The notes: generated from the letters alone by a model not told the origin. DNA of 64,000 bases from Methylonatrum kenyense (GCF_023195885.1 NZ_JALPKO010000002.1:1-64000), one strand, 5' to 3'. Positions 55,495 to 64,000 are shown, counted from the stretch's first letter. Numbers and translations: made by a program.

Positions 55495-56298
55495 CTAAGA
55501 AACCGTGTGCAAACGATCCGTACGCAGGCGCTCGCGTTCATCGAACAGGCGGCGACTCCCCGCCATCACCGCGGCCACCGTGCCGAAGCCCGTGCCCACG
55601 GTGATCGTGAACATCACCAGGATCTGATATTTCACCGCCAGCGCCGGCGGGCTGCCGGCCAGGATCTGACCGGTCATCATCCCGGGCAGGCTGACCACAC
55701 CTGCCGCGGCCATGGCGTTGATGATCGGGATCATGCCGCTGCGCATCGCATCGCGGCGGATATCGGCAATCGCCTGGCTCCAGCTCTCGCCCAGCATCAG
55801 CCGATTCTCGATTAACTGCCGCTGGCGCCAGACGCCGTCGGTCAGACGATCTAGGCCAAGGGCGACACCGGTCATCGTGTTGCCGAGCATCATGCCCAGC
55901 AGCGGGATCGCGTACTGCGGAGTGAACCAGGGATCCGGACCGATGATGACGGTCAGCGTCAGCACGGTCACCGTGAACGATGACAGGAACATGGACACGG
56001 TACCGATACCGAAGGCCCAGCCACCGGACAGGCGCCGCTTCTGCCGTGCCATGACCTCGCGGCCGGCGATCAGCAGCATTGCCAGCGCCATCAAAGCCAC
56101 CCAGTGCAGGGAACCCACCGAGAACAGGGCCTCGAGCACCAGTCCGATCAGCGCCAGTTGCAGCACCGTGCGCGCTGCGGCAATCAGAATGTCCTTGCCC
56201 AGACCAAGGCGCGCCAGATGGGCGACCGCGGCCAGCGCCACCACCAGCAGCGAGGCCAGTCCCAGCTCCCACCAGCTCAGCTCGATGACATCCATCAA
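55495..56298 (-). CDS. fetB: FetB-family ABC transporter permease
   Basis: 267 aa with about six or seven membrane helices. UPF0014/YbbM motifs: ARTVLQLALIGLVLEALF, IPLLGMMLGNTMTGVALGLDRL, IINAMAAAGVVSLPGMMTGQILAG. With FetA it is linked to iron efflux and oxidative-stress tolerance in E. coli. Its start overlaps the fetA stop (ATGA). It ends in a Ser-rich tail near the repeat-rich spacer. Confidence 0.88.
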   Translation of the reverse strand: MMDVIELSWWELGLASLLVVALAAVAHLARLGLGKDILIAAARTVLQLALIGLVLEALFSVGSLHWVALMALAMLLIAGREVMARQKRRLSGGWAFGIGTVSMFLSSFTVTVLTLTVIIGPDPWFTPQYAIPLLGMMLGNTMTGVALGLDRLTDGVWRQRQLIENRLMLGESWSQAIADIRRDAMRSGMIPIINAMAAAGVVSLPGMMTGQILAGSPPALAVKYQILVMFTITVGTGFGTVAAVMAGSRRLFDERERLRTDRLHTVS

Positions 56299-56897
56299 GC
56301 CTGCTCCAGCGTGCCGTTACGGAGACGGAAGTGGCGCCGTCCGACACGCTCGATCTGCGCCTGATCATGGGCCACCCAGAGTACCGGCAGGCGACGCTCC
56401 CGAATCAGCTCCTGCAACCAGGTTTCCACCCGCCGGATACTGTCCGCGTCGAGGTTTGCGGTGGGCTCGTCCAGGAGCAGGGCTTCCGGTTGTCGGGCAA
56501 CGGCCCGGGCCAGTGCCAGGCGCTGCTTTTCTCCGGAAGACAGTCGGCTGACCGACCAGCCCATGACGGCATCGTCAAAGCCGATCGGCGTCAGATCCAG
56601 TCGGTGCTCCGGGGGGAAGTGGGCGACCACGGTCTCGGCCCACCATTGGCTCTCGGCGGGCACCAGCATCACCGCGGCGCGCCAGCGGTGACCCGGAACC
56701 CGGCCCTGGACCAAGTCTCCGAGAGTGACTTCGCCATCATGGGGCTCGAGGTCGGCTACCGCCCGCAGCAGACGGCTCTTGCCGGAGCCGGAGGCCCCCG
56801 AAAGGCAGACGATCTCCCCGGGAGCCACGGTCAGGTCGACGCCATGCAGGCTCCCAATCCCGAGGTTGTGCAGGCGAAGCGGCGTTTTGGCGGGCAC
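56295..56897 (-). CDS. fetA: FetA-family ABC transporter ATP-binding protein
   Basis: 200 aa. Walker A SGASGSGKSRLL, signature motif RLSSGEKQRLALARAV, Walker B ALLLDEPTANLD, switch His WVAHDQ. GTG start at 56897 with AGGGATGG upstream. Short ATPase typical of the FetAB pair. Confidence 0.88.
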   Translation of the reverse strand: MPAKTPLRLHNLGIGSLHGVDLTVAPGEIVCLSGASGSGKSRLLRAVADLEPHDGEVTLGDLVQGRVPGHRWRAAVMLVPAESQWWAETVVAHFPPEHRLDLTPIGFDDAVMGWSVSRLSSGEKQRLALARAVARQPEALLLDEPTANLDADSIRRVETWLQELIRERRLPVLWVAHDQAQIERVGRRHFRLRNGTLEQA

Positions 56898-56971
56898 GGA
56901 ACCATCCCTGGTGAAGAAAGACCCCGCATTGTAGGGGAGGCGGCCCGAAGCGGGAACCGGACAACAAGAAA

Positions 56972-56991
56972 GGGGCGCCCGTGGGCGCCCC
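56972..56991 (-). terminator. Hairpin terminator downstream of amtB
   Basis: Minus-strand arms GGGGCGCCC and GGGCGCCCC around CAC, followed by TTTCTTGTTG. It lies 30 nt after the amtB stop and before fetA. Confidence 0.75.
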
Positions 56992-57020
56992 TGGGTTTTC
57001 CACCTGTCAGAACCGGGGGA

Positions 57021-58268
57021 TCAGCTCTGCTTGGTGAATTCCGGATAGGCTTCCATCCCGCATTCGGAGATGTCCATGCCCTGTGCTTCTTCCTCGTCGC
57101 TGCAACGCAGGCCCATGGTGGCCTTGATGATGCCCCAGACGATGAAGCTGACCACGAACATCCAGAGGAAGATCGCGACGATACCCGTGATCTGGCCGAC
57201 GAAGGTGGCATCGCCGTTCCACAGCAGGACTGCCAGCACGCCCCAGATACCGCAGGTACCGTGCACAGAGATGGCACCGACCGGGTCGTCGAGCTTCAGC
57301 TTGTCCAGGAACACGATGGAGAACACCACCAGGACGCCACCAACGGCACCGATCAGGATCGCCAGGAATGTCGAGCCGACATCAGGACCCGCGGTGATGG
57401 ACACCAGGCCGGCGAGGGCGCCGTTCAGCAACATGGTCAGGTCGGACTTGCCGAACATGGCACGCGATACCAGCAGCGCGGCCACCAGGCCACCAGCGGC
57501 AGCGAGGTTGGTATTCGCGAACACCAGCGCCACGGCGTTGGCCGAATCCACATCGGACATCTTCAGCTCGGAACCGCCGTTGAAGCCGAACCAGCCCATC
57601 CAGAGGATGAACATGCCCAGGGTTGCCAGCGGCAGATTGGCACCTGGAATTGCGCGAACCTCACCGTTCGGGCCGTACTTGCCCTTGCGCGGTCCAAGCA
57701 GAATGACACCGGCAAGCGCTGCGGCGGCGCCAGCCATGTGCACGATGGCGGAACCGGCATAGTCGGAGTAGCCCAGCGCGTCCAGCCAGCCTTCGCCCCA
57801 GCTCCAGTAACCCTGGAACGGATAGATGAAGCCGGTCATGACCACCGCGAAGGCCAGGAAGCTGAACAGCTTCATGCGTTCGGCGACGGCCCCGGAAATG
57901 ATGGACATGGTCGCGGCGGCGAACACCACCTGGAAGAAGAAGTCGGACGTGTTCGAGTAGTAGATGTCGCCATCACTTCCCAGCACCTCGGCCACCGTGT
58001 TCTCGGCGTCCAGGCCAAGGGCAAAGCCGGGGATGAATCCGGTGGCGCCGCCCGCGTACATGATCTGGTAACCGACAAGGAAATACATGATGCAGGCGAT
58101 GGAATACAGGGCCACGTTCTTGGTCAGTATTTCCACCGTGTTGCGGGATCTCACCAGCCCGGACTCAAGCATGGTGAAGCCCGCGGCCATCCACATGACC
58201 AGGGCGCCGGACATCAGGAAGTAGAACGTATCTAGTGCGTATGCAATTTCGATGGTTGCGTCATTCAT
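57021..58268 (-). CDS. amtB: Ammonium transporter
   Basis: 415 aa, about eleven or twelve membrane helices, starting without a long signal peptide. Family motifs: MWMAAGFTMLESGLVRSRN, DYAGSAIVHMAGAAAALAG (first pore His), and SVHGTCGIWGVLAVLLW (second pore His). Imports ammonium and is blocked by PII. GAGGACT precedes the ATG. It follows glnK by 30 nt. Confidence 0.94.
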   Translation of the reverse strand: MNDATIEIAYALDTFYFLMSGALVMWMAAGFTMLESGLVRSRNTVEILTKNVALYSIACIMYFLVGYQIMYAGGATGFIPGFALGLDAENTVAEVLGSDGDIYYSNTSDFFFQVVFAAATMSIISGAVAERMKLFSFLAFAVVMTGFIYPFQGYWSWGEGWLDALGYSDYAGSAIVHMAGAAAALAGVILLGPRKGKYGPNGEVRAIPGANLPLATLGMFILWMGWFGFNGGSELKMSDVDSANAVALVFANTNLAAAGGLVAALLVSRAMFGKSDLTMLLNGALAGLVSITAGPDVGSTFLAILIGAVGGVLVVFSIVFLDKLKLDDPVGAISVHGTCGIWGVLAVLLWNGDATFVGQITGIVAIFLWMFVVSFIVWGIIKATMGLRCSDEEEAQGMDISECGMEAYPEFTKQS

Positions 58269-58298
58269 CGTTGAGTCCTCTCAGAGAGCCAGTGCCCC

Positions 58299-58700
<402 letters not shown>

Positions 58701-58808
58701 CTACAAGTGGGGACTACCACCCCCTCCAGCTTGATCGGGCTCTCGCCTATCTCCCAGGAGCTATTCAGGCATCATGGGACGTCGCGGGAGCCGACTCGGG
58801 GGAGCAAA

Positions 58809-58824
58809 AGCACGAGCTGTGCCA
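58809..58824 (-). promoter_or_regulatory. Sigma54 promoter of glnK-amtB
   Basis: Minus strand TGGCACAGCTCGTGCT, with exact -24 GG and -12 GC spacing. It shows the same single deviation (GTGC) as the tmd promoter at 13597. Leader to glnK about 160 nt. The region 58638-58957 holds no gene. Confidence 0.75.
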
Positions 58825-58832
58825 CTTGTTGT

Positions 58833-58846
58833 TTTTATCGATAAAA
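58833..58846. promoter_or_regulatory. AT-rich perfect palindrome between glnK and ubiK
   Basis: TTTTATCGATAAAA, 14 nt, lies about 10 nt upstream of the -24 element and about 110 nt before ubiK. It may be an operator or simply promoter DNA of the divergent ubiK-yifB side. Confidence 0.35.
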
Positions 58847-58957
58847 CATGATGTTATCGGATTATCCGGGTCGCTCTAGCAGACCCTTTCCGCAAAAGAT
58901 GCACCGCCATGGTGCGTACCGCGCAATCGCGGTGCAGCGTATCAACGAGGAGCCGAC

Positions 58958-59224
58958 ATGCTTGATCCGAAAACCCTGGATGATCTGGCACGCCGTTTTA
59001 GCGAGAGCCTGCCGGAGGGCGTCCGTGAACTGCAGCAGGAGGTGGAACGCAATGTCCGCAGCAGCCTGCAGAGCACATTCAACCGGCTGGACCTGGTGAC
59101 GCGTGAGGAATTCGACGCGCAAAGCAAGGTGCTGGCGCGCACCCGCAATCAGTTGGAGGCGATGGAAGCGCGGCTGAGGGCACTGGAAGGATCTGCCGAC
59201 GGCGAGCAGACTGAGGAAAACTGA
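58958..59224 (+). CDS. ubiK: Ubiquinone biosynthesis accessory factor UbiK (YqiC)
   Basis: 88 aa. Mostly coiled-coil: DDLARRFSESLPEGVRELQQEVE, then TREEFDAQSKVLARTRNQLEAMEARL. Helps the UbiJ-UbiK lipid-binding complex in aerobic ubiquinone synthesis. GAGGAG-like signal before the ATG. Divergent from glnK as in many gammaproteobacteria. Confidence 0.9.
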   Translation: MLDPKTLDDLARRFSESLPEGVRELQQEVERNVRSSLQSTFNRLDLVTREEFDAQSKVLARTRNQLEAMEARLRALEGSADGEQTEEN

Positions 59225-59229
59225 ATCAA

Positions 59230-59275
59230 ATGCGAACGCCAACACAGGCGTGCGAATAAATCAGTGTTTCCTTAA
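59230..59275. repeat. MITE-like repeat, family 1, copy 6 (right half)
   Basis: GCGAACGCCAACACAGGCG, TGCGAATAAATCAGTGTTTCCTT. This corresponds to the right 45 nt of the copy at 48365-48642. It begins 6 nt after the ubiK stop. Confidence 0.75.
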
Positions 59276-59305
59276 CGATCACCATGAGGCCAGGGAGGGC
59301 GACTC

Positions 59306-60805
59306 ATGGCACTTGCGATTACGCTTGGCCGAGCCGAATACGGCATACAGGCGCCACTTGTTACCATCGAAACCCATCTTGCCAACGGCCTGCCCGCATT
59401 CTCGATCGTCGGACTTGCCGAGACGGCGGTCAAGGAAAGCCGGGACCGGGTGCGTAGCGCCATCGTCAACAGTGGCTTTGAATTCCCGGCCCGACGGATC
59501 ACGGTCAACCTGGCGCCGGCGGATCTGCCGAAACACGGCGGCCGTTTCGATCTGCCCATCGCGCTGGGCATTCTTGCAGCCTCCGGCCAGGTGCCGGCGG
59601 ATGACCTGGAGCGCGTGGAGCTGGCCGGGGAACTAAGCCTTGGCGGACGCCTTCGTGGTGTATCCGGGATTTTGCCGGCGGCGGTCCAGGCCCGCGCTGC
59701 AAATCGCGAGCTGATCCTGGCGGAGCCCAATGCCGGCGAGGCCTCGCTGGTTCATCCGAATGGTTGTCGCGCGGCATCGCACCTGCTGGAAGTGTGCGGA
59801 CATTTCGCAGGAGAAAATCCCCTACCGGTTACACCGCATTCCCGAATCGAGCCATCACCATCGAACGCCCCGGACCTGGCCGATGTGCGCGGACAGAGCC
59901 GCGCCCGGCGGGCGCTGGAGATCGCTGCCGCCGGCCGCCACAACCTGCTGCTCGCCGGACCTCCCGGCACCGGGAAAAGCATGCTCGCGGCGCGCCTCGC
60001 CGGCATCCTGCCAACGATGTCCGAGGTCGAACGCCTCGAGACTGCTTCTGTACATTCCCTCTCGCACGAGGGCTTTGCCGCATCTCGCTGGGGCTGGCGG
60101 CCATTCCGGGCTCCACACCATTCCGCATCGCACGTCGCCCTGGCCGGTGGAGGACGTCAGCCTCGACCCGGTGAAATCTCCTTGGCGCACAACGGGGTGC
60201 TGTTCCTCGACGAACTGCCCGAATTCAGCCGTCAGTCGCTGGAAATCCTTCGCGAGCCACTGGAGTGCGGAGAGGTCACCATCTCGCGGGCCGCGAACCA
60301 GGTGATTTATCCGGCCCGATTCCAGTTGATCGCCGCCATGAACCCCTGCCCATGCGGCTTTCTGGGTGATCCGGTCGAGAATTGCCGCTGCGCGCCGGAA
60401 CAGATCAGCCGGTACCGCAGTCGCCTCTCAGGTCCATTGCTTGACCGCATCGATCTGCATGTCGAAGTCAATCGGTTGCCGGCTGAAGCGCTCCAGGACG
60501 CCAGTCCCGCAGAGCCCTCGAACACGGTTGCAGAGCGCGTTCGCGCTGCATATCAGCGGCGGATGACGCAATCGGGCAAGCCCAGCGCGGACCTGGGCGC
60601 GAAACAGCTGGAATCCGCCTGTGCCCTGGGACCGGCGGAAACGCAGTTCGCCCGGGGCGCACTGGAACAGATGCGACTGTCGGCCCGCGGCTACCACCGC
60701 TTGCTGCGAGTAGCACGGACGATTGCTGACCTTGGGGGAGAGGCACGTGTCAGCACGGAATCCCTGTCGGAGGCATTGAGCTATCGCCGCCTGCCGATGT
60801 CCTGA
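59306..60805 (+). CDS. comM: YifB/ComM-family AAA+ ATPase (Mg-chelatase-like)
   Basis: 499 aa. N-terminal Lon-like ChlI domain (FSIVGLAETAVKESRDRVRSA, then DLPIALGILAA). Walker A AGPPGTGKSML, sensor/Walker B LFLDELPEF, the zinc-like CPCGFLGDPVENCRC loop, and RYRSRLSGPLLDRIDLHVEV. ComM is a helicase promoting branch migration during natural transformation; YifB homologues without competence are of unclear role. GGGAGGG precedes the ATG. Confidence 0.92.
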   Translation: MALAITLGRAEYGIQAPLVTIETHLANGLPAFSIVGLAETAVKESRDRVRSAIVNSGFEFPARRITVNLAPADLPKHGGRFDLPIALGILAASGQVPADDLERVELAGELSLGGRLRGVSGILPAAVQARAANRELILAEPNAGEASLVHPNGCRAASHLLEVCGHFAGENPLPVTPHSRIEPSPSNAPDLADVRGQSRARRALEIAAAGRHNLLLAGPPGTGKSMLAARLAGILPTMSEVERLETASVHSLSHEGFAASRWGWRPFRAPHHSASHVALAGGGRQPRPGEISLAHNGVLFLDELPEFSRQSLEILREPLECGEVTISRAANQVIYPARFQLIAAMNPCPCGFLGDPVENCRCAPEQISRYRSRLSGPLLDRIDLHVEVNRLPAEALQDASPAEPSNTVAERVRAAYQRRMTQSGKPSADLGAKQLESACALGPAETQFARGALEQMRLSARGYHRLLRVARTIADLGGEARVSTESLSEALSYRRLPMS

Positions 60806-60826
60806 GCCAACATCTGCCGAAAGGAA

Positions 60827-60860
60827 AACGGACCATTGGCCTCCATGCCGCCGGTCCGTT
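60827..60860 (-). terminator. Terminator between yifB and the second TorF porin gene
   Basis: AACGGACC and GGTCCGTT arms with an 18-nt loop that itself contains GGC/GCC pairs. On the minus strand the stem runs into TTTTCCTTT, as expected for the porin transcript. Confidence 0.7.
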
Positions 60861-60891
60861 AAGGGAGGAGCAGAACTGCGTCAAAGCTGGC

Positions 60892-61596
60892 TTAGAAATC
60901 CGCACCGACCATAAAGGCGAAACGACGACGGCTTTCAAGGTCCTGATCGGTGTACATGACGCTGAAGTCAAGGCCGACAACCTCGACACCGGCGCCGAAT
61001 TCCCAGTACCAGTAGTCGTTGGTGTCGAACTCATCGCGCAGTGCATTCCATTTCGTGTAACCCGTGTTACCGAACAGGTAGACGTCGCTGTCCGGCACGT
61101 TGTAGGTGACGAACAGTTCCGGAATCGAGGCCGAGTCGCCGGACTTCAGGTAGTCATTGGCGTAGCTGTAATACAGTTCGACGTCGAAATCGTAGAAGCT
61201 GGTACCAAGACCGACGTAATACTCGTTGAAGTCCTCGTTACTCTCGGTCCGCGGGAAGATGTAGCGATAGATCCCGATATCAAAGGTCAGTCCGGGGTAG
61301 AACTCAACTTCGTAACCACCATAGACACTGGTTTCCAGACCATTGCCATCGTCACCGGAGGCAAGACTCGAACTCCAGGAGCCGAGGTAAAAGCCGGTTT
61401 CGTGCTCGACGGCGAACTCACCTTGCACGGCCGGACCCGCATCGGATTCCGTGAAACCCCGGAATAGGTAATCGGAGGTGAAGGTCAGGTTCCCGCTCCA
61501 GCTGAGACCTCCGCCAATTTCGTTGGCAGTGGCAGTCGTCGGGACGGCGGCGGCGATCAGGCCGGCGGCAGCAAGAGCAGAGAGCGTCTTTTTCAT
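60892..61596 (-). CDS. TorF-family putative outer-membrane porin, second copy
   Basis: 234 aa. Signal peptide MKKTLSALAAAGLIAAAVP with cleavage near ATA-NE. Then the family signature LTFTSDYLFRGFTESDAGPA, alternating aromatic beta strands (ELYYSYANDYLKSG, YWYWEFGAGVEV), and a C-terminus FAFMVGADF ending in Phe. The mature protein is strongly acidic. GAGGAAAC precedes ATG 61596. Paralogue of the porin at 2816-3526. The 335-nt upstream region has an AT-rich core (61698-61735) likely to be its promoter. Confidence 0.88.
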   Translation of the reverse strand: MKKTLSALAAAGLIAAAVPTTATANEIGGGLSWSGNLTFTSDYLFRGFTESDAGPAVQGEFAVEHETGFYLGSWSSSLASGDDGNGLETSVYGGYEVEFYPGLTFDIGIYRYIFPRTESNEDFNEYYVGLGTSFYDFDVELYYSYANDYLKSGDSASIPELFVTYNVPDSDVYLFGNTGYTKWNALRDEFDTNDYWYWEFGAGVEVVGLDFSVMYTDQDLESRRRFAFMVGADF

Positions 61597-61878
61597 CTGA
61601 AGTTTCCTCTTCACGGATCGTGGACGGTTCAAGACTGTGCCGTTGTACGGATACAACGGCTGCCCCGTCGGTCTCTGCAGATGCCATGCCAGAACCCTAA
61701 TTAATATAAAAAACATATTGTTATGAATTTTTAAGCTGTTGCTCAAACGCCACGCCCCGGAAACAACGCACCATCAGGGAGCGACCGGGTCGAACCCGCA
61801 CCGTTGCAGCGCAACATGCCAAGTCGGTGTAACGGAATGGGTCAGGGCAGAGGGGCGACGCGAGGAGCCATCAGGCAA

Positions 61879-61903
61879 GAAAAAAGCCGGCGAGCAGCCG
61901 GCT
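61879..61903 (-). terminator. Intrinsic terminator of the cytochrome c5 gene
   Basis: Minus strand AGCCGGC-TGCTC-GCCGGCT followed by TTTTTTCTT. Lies 29 nt after the cytochrome gene's stop codon. Confidence 0.9.
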
Positions 61904-61931
61904 TTGGAAAACCGCCAGGAAGGGGTGCCAT

Positions 61932-62522
61932 TCAGTCGTCTGCGACGTCCAGTCCGGCCTCTTCAAGCATGTAGACCACCGCAGCCCGCACTTCCTCATC
62001 CGACAGGTCACTGTCGCCACCACGCGCGGGCATGCCGCCAATGCCGGTGATGGCATTCTCGACCAGCTCATCGAGACCGCCACGTTCGTCCATCAGCTCG
62101 ACCCAACCGTCCTCGTCATCAAGGCGCAGCGCGTCCATCAAGCCGGCGTCGTGACAGGCCATGCAGACCGCAGCGTACACATCCTCGCCGCGCTGCACGT
62201 CGTCCGCCTCGTCCTCTTCGGCGACGTCGGTGTCGACATCCACGTCCTCGGCTTCTTCCGCCGCCGCTACAGCGGCTTCAGGATCTTCCTCGGCCTCCAG
62301 TGATACGTCGGCGGCGTCTTCATCGACCCGGACGGCACCGACACTCTGCAGCCGGCGCTCAAGCTGCTGCCGTTCAAATGCCTCACGGGCCTCGCGGGTA
62401 GAGGTATCAAAGGTGCCCATGAACATGGCCAGCGAAAACACGATCACGGTGCCGATCGTGAGCAGCACGCCGGCGATGATAAACTTACGAATTGTTGCGG
62501 ATTCGTCTTCGGCCTGGCTCAC
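61932..62522 (-). CDS. Membrane-anchored c5-type cytochrome c
   Basis: 196 aa. N-terminal helix (about residues 12-33, FIIAGVLLTIGTVIVFSLAM) anchors it in the inner membrane. A long very acidic linker (EAEEDPEAAVAAAEE, DVAEEDEADD) is followed by a class I cytochrome domain with CMACH and axial Met in IGGMPARGG. GTG 62522 with GGGAGAG upstream is the start; the frame is open to 62648. Probable electron carrier between bc1 and oxidase. Confidence 0.87.
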   Translation of the reverse strand: MSQAEDESATIRKFIIAGVLLTIGTVIVFSLAMFMGTFDTSTREAREAFERQQLERRLQSVGAVRVDEDAADVSLEAEEDPEAAVAAAEEAEDVDVDTDVAEEDEADDVQRGEDVYAAVCMACHDAGLMDALRLDDEDGWVELMDERGGLDELVENAITGIGGMPARGGDSDLSDEEVRAAVVYMLEEAGLDVADD

Positions 62523-62703
62523 GAGATCTCTCCCTTCATTATTGGTCACCGGCAATTGCCGACGGTAAACGGAAATCAGCGGCGAAGTATAGCCGCAAAG
62601 CCTTGTCCGGCAAAGCGAACCAGGCACATGCACCGCTGCCAGAACCACCCACCATCATGGACGCGAGCCCTCGATCAGGCTATCCTTGCGGCGTTTTTTC
62701 AAA

Positions 62704-62780
62704 GCGCCCGTAGCTCAGCTGGATAGAGTATCGGCCTCCGAAGCCGAGGGTCGCAGGTTCGAATCCTGCCGGGCGCGCCA
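62704..62780 (+). tRNA. tRNA-Arg (anticodon CCG)
   Basis: 77 nt including encoded CCA. Acceptor arms GCGCCCG / CGGGCGC; D arm with AGCTCAGCTGGATAGAG; anticodon stem TCGGC / GCCGA with loop CTCCGAA (anticodon CCG at 62738-62740); T arm with GGTTCGAATCC. Reads codon CGG. Confidence 0.97.
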
Positions 62781-62789
62781 GATTTATTG

Positions 62790-63229
62790 GGGTCTGTACC
62801 GGACACATGGGTTACAGATCATACCGAGCACATCGGTAACACTTTTGGCCCGAAGGGATTCTCGGCGGGTTCGACGCGATCCGCGTCCTCGTCGAAGAAT
62901 CCCAGGTCATACTGCATGAAGCTGACGAGCCAGATCCTGTCAGCGACCTCTCGAATGCCCACGTGCTGTCCTGCGAATACGGTGCTCAGGCTGATTTTGC
63001 GTCTGCCGATGCAAAGCTGTCCGCACCGCGTCACCAGGATGGTGCGCTCGTGGAACGGGTACTCAGGCACGTTCGGCGGCGCGCAGGGACAACGCCGGAG
63101 CGGATCGAGGGCGGCCCGCAGGGCGAGGCGAAGCCGAGTCATCCTGCCGGGCACGCCACCCTCACGAAGTTGCGTTTCCTCAAGTTCTTCGATCTGCCGC
63201 CGATAGCCCAGTGAAAACCCATAAAGCAA
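62790..63229 (-). pseudogene. 3' remnant of an IS481-like transposase/integrase
   Basis: The minus-strand frame 62819-63229 ends with EYPFHERTILVTRCGQLCIG, RRKISLSTVFAGQHVGIREV, ADRIWLVSFMQYDLGFF and NPFGPKVLPMCSV, the conserved C-terminal end of this DDE transposase group. The catalytic core is absent; upstream residues do not look like transposase. The outer sequence GGTCTGTACCGGACACATGG (62790-62810), near the tRNA end, is probably the element's terminal repeat. An inactive element next to tRNA-Arg. Confidence 0.75.
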
Positions 63230-63239
63230 TGGAACTGCC

Positions 63240-63443
63240 GTGTATTTCTTCGATTTCGACTGGGCATTCGCCCTCGCCGGCCTGGCCTGGGGCCTGACGC
63301 TGCTACTGTCACTCCGTCTGTCGGACCTGTTCTGCGGGGTAATCCTGGTGGGTTGCCTGCTGGGGGGAATTTCCCTGTATCAGGATGCGGTGCATCACTT
63401 TGGTGACCGACTGGCCAGTGAAATCCGCGCGTCGCTCGGCTAA
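63240..63443 (+). CDS. Small two-pass membrane protein, hypothetical
   Basis: 67 aa from GTG 63240. Two hydrophobic stretches (about 8-25 FALAGLAWGLTLLLSL and 29-46 LFCGVILVGCLLGGISL) and a short C-terminal amphipathic segment. Weak Shine-Dalgarno (GGAAC). Starts right after the transposase remnant. Codon use is native-like. Not assigned to a family. Confidence 0.5.
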   Translation: MYFFDFDWAFALAGLAWGLTLLLSLRLSDLFCGVILVGCLLGGISLYQDAVHHFGDRLASEIRASLG

Positions 63444-63530
63444 CGGACTCCCCTCTGCCCCCGTTCCATGCCATTCTGGTGTCTTTATGTTCACACGGTG
63501 CCAGCCGCTCCAACCCGGGGGTTGAGATTC

Positions 63531-64000
63531 GTGAAAAAGCAGCAGCTTGCAGCGCGCCTGCAACAGGCCCTCGCTGGCTGGGAAGGGGCCGAGGACGAGC
63601 GGATTAAGCGCCTTGCCGGCGATATCGGCGTAACAGACCGGATGGTCCGGCGCTGGCTCGAGCGGGGAGAGATCACGCCGCTAATGCTGGCGGAAGTGGC
63701 CCAGGCCCTGGACGTCAGCAGCCATTGGCTGCTGGCCGGCGATGCACCCCAGGCCCTTGCCGTCTACGATGGCCTTGAAGCCATAGCGTGTCCGGGCCTG
63801 CCGCGCTGGTCGATGCAGCACCCTCCAATCACCGCCACCGGAGTGTTCGGCATGCGTTTGGATACCAGCCTGTACGAACCCCGTTATCGGCACAGCGAGC
63901 TGATTCTTCTCGACCCGCTGGCGACGATTTATCCCGGCGATGATGTGCTGTTGCTGCTGCAGGGCGAGGATGTGCCGGTCTTGATGGAAATGATTGGCTC
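63531..64000 (+). CDS. HTH repressor-like protein with S24/LexA-like C-terminus (cut by window edge)
   Basis: 156 codons visible, no stop. The N-terminal HTH (about 26-70, IKRLAGDIGVTDRMVRRWLE, then LAEVAQALDVSSHWLLAG) resembles phage CI-type regulators. The C-terminal part has beta-rich LDTSLYEPRYRHSELILLDP and YPGDDVLLLL, similar to the S24 fold around the catalytic Ser/Lys. No Ala-Gly/Cys-Gly cleavage site or Ser is securely seen in the visible part. GTG 63531 is preceded by a weak GTTGAG. Could mark the edge of a prophage or island beyond the window. Confidence 0.65.
   Translation, partial: MKKQQLAARLQQALAGWEGAEDERIKRLAGDIGVTDRMVRRWLERGEITPLMLAEVAQALDVSSHWLLAGDAPQALAVYDGLEAIACPGLPRWSMQHPPITATGVFGMRLDTSLYEPRYRHSELILLDPLATIYPGDDVLLLLQGEDVPVLMEMIG

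Overview
The window is GC-rich chromosomal DNA from a Gammaproteobacterium. Gene content and order (priA-argS-SPOR, glnK-amtB/ubiK-yifB, prlC, UbiD/UbiK, three-part pntAA-pntAB-pntB, speA/speE) fit a Chromatiales/Ectothiorhodospiraceae-like lineage. Several acidic exported proteins hint at a moderately saline habitat. The taxon is inferred, not proven. Most of the window is housekeeping genes, separated by two accessory regions and by several families of small dispersed repeats.

Layout. 0-5 kb: XRE-cupin regulator convergent with a small operon (winged-helix-like protein, 36-aa membrane peptide, EamA permease), a TorF-type porin and an orphan PAS protein. 5-16 kb: a minus-strand trimethylamine dehydrogenase operon (reductase, tmd, membrane Fe-S quinone oxidoreductase of DgcB/EtfD type, LRV-repeat protein, etfB, etfA). 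A divergent sigma54 activator of AcoR type lies upstream, and the gap between them holds a sigma54 promoter and an upstream inverted repeat. 16-28 kb: gamma-carbonic-anhydrase-like protein, oligopeptidase A, HIT protein, exonuclease III, a membrane protein, a five-gene aa3-type cytochrome oxidase operon, a ceramidase-like membrane protein preceded by an unlisted 52-codon ORF, and ubiD. 28-34.3 kb: a copper/metal block with an HvfABC (bufferin/oxazolin type) RiPP cluster, then a His/Cys-rich CopL-like protein, a TonB receptor and an Asp-box lipoprotein with a CQCC motif. 34.5-37.4 kb: tightly coupled reductase, squalene/phytoene synthase and mlaA. 37.5-52 kb: fructosamine kinase, 5'-3' exonuclease, leuA, HNH nuclease, pnt, a TIGR02444 protein, priA, argS, a SPOR protein and a beta-hydroxyacid dehydrogenase. 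52-62.5 kb: speA/speE, fetAB, glnK-amtB, ubiK, yifB, a second TorF porin and an anchored c5-type cytochrome. Right end: tRNA-Arg(CCG), a broken transposase, a small membrane protein and a phage-repressor-like protein cut by the window edge.

How the parts fit. The tmd operon should demethylate trimethylamine and pass electrons FMN -> 4Fe-4S -> ETF -> membrane Fe-S protein -> quinone, and then to the oxidase at 21-25.6 kb through the bc1/cytochrome c chain (not in the window). Both sigma54 promoters found (tmd operon and glnK-amtB) share the same -24/-12 layout, consistent with nitrogen-linked control, because TMA breakdown yields assimilable amine nitrogen. The Hvf block and the adjacent TonB block look like one metal-handling neighbourhood.

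Three intergenic repeat families stand out: (1) a MITE-like element ending in AGGGAAACGCTG (six complete or partial copies, one supplying the stop codon of speE); (2) a 74-77-nt imperfect hairpin with a conserved apical sequence (two copies); (3) GC hairpins at stop codons plus AT-rich heptamer arrays, found at three convergent gene junctions.
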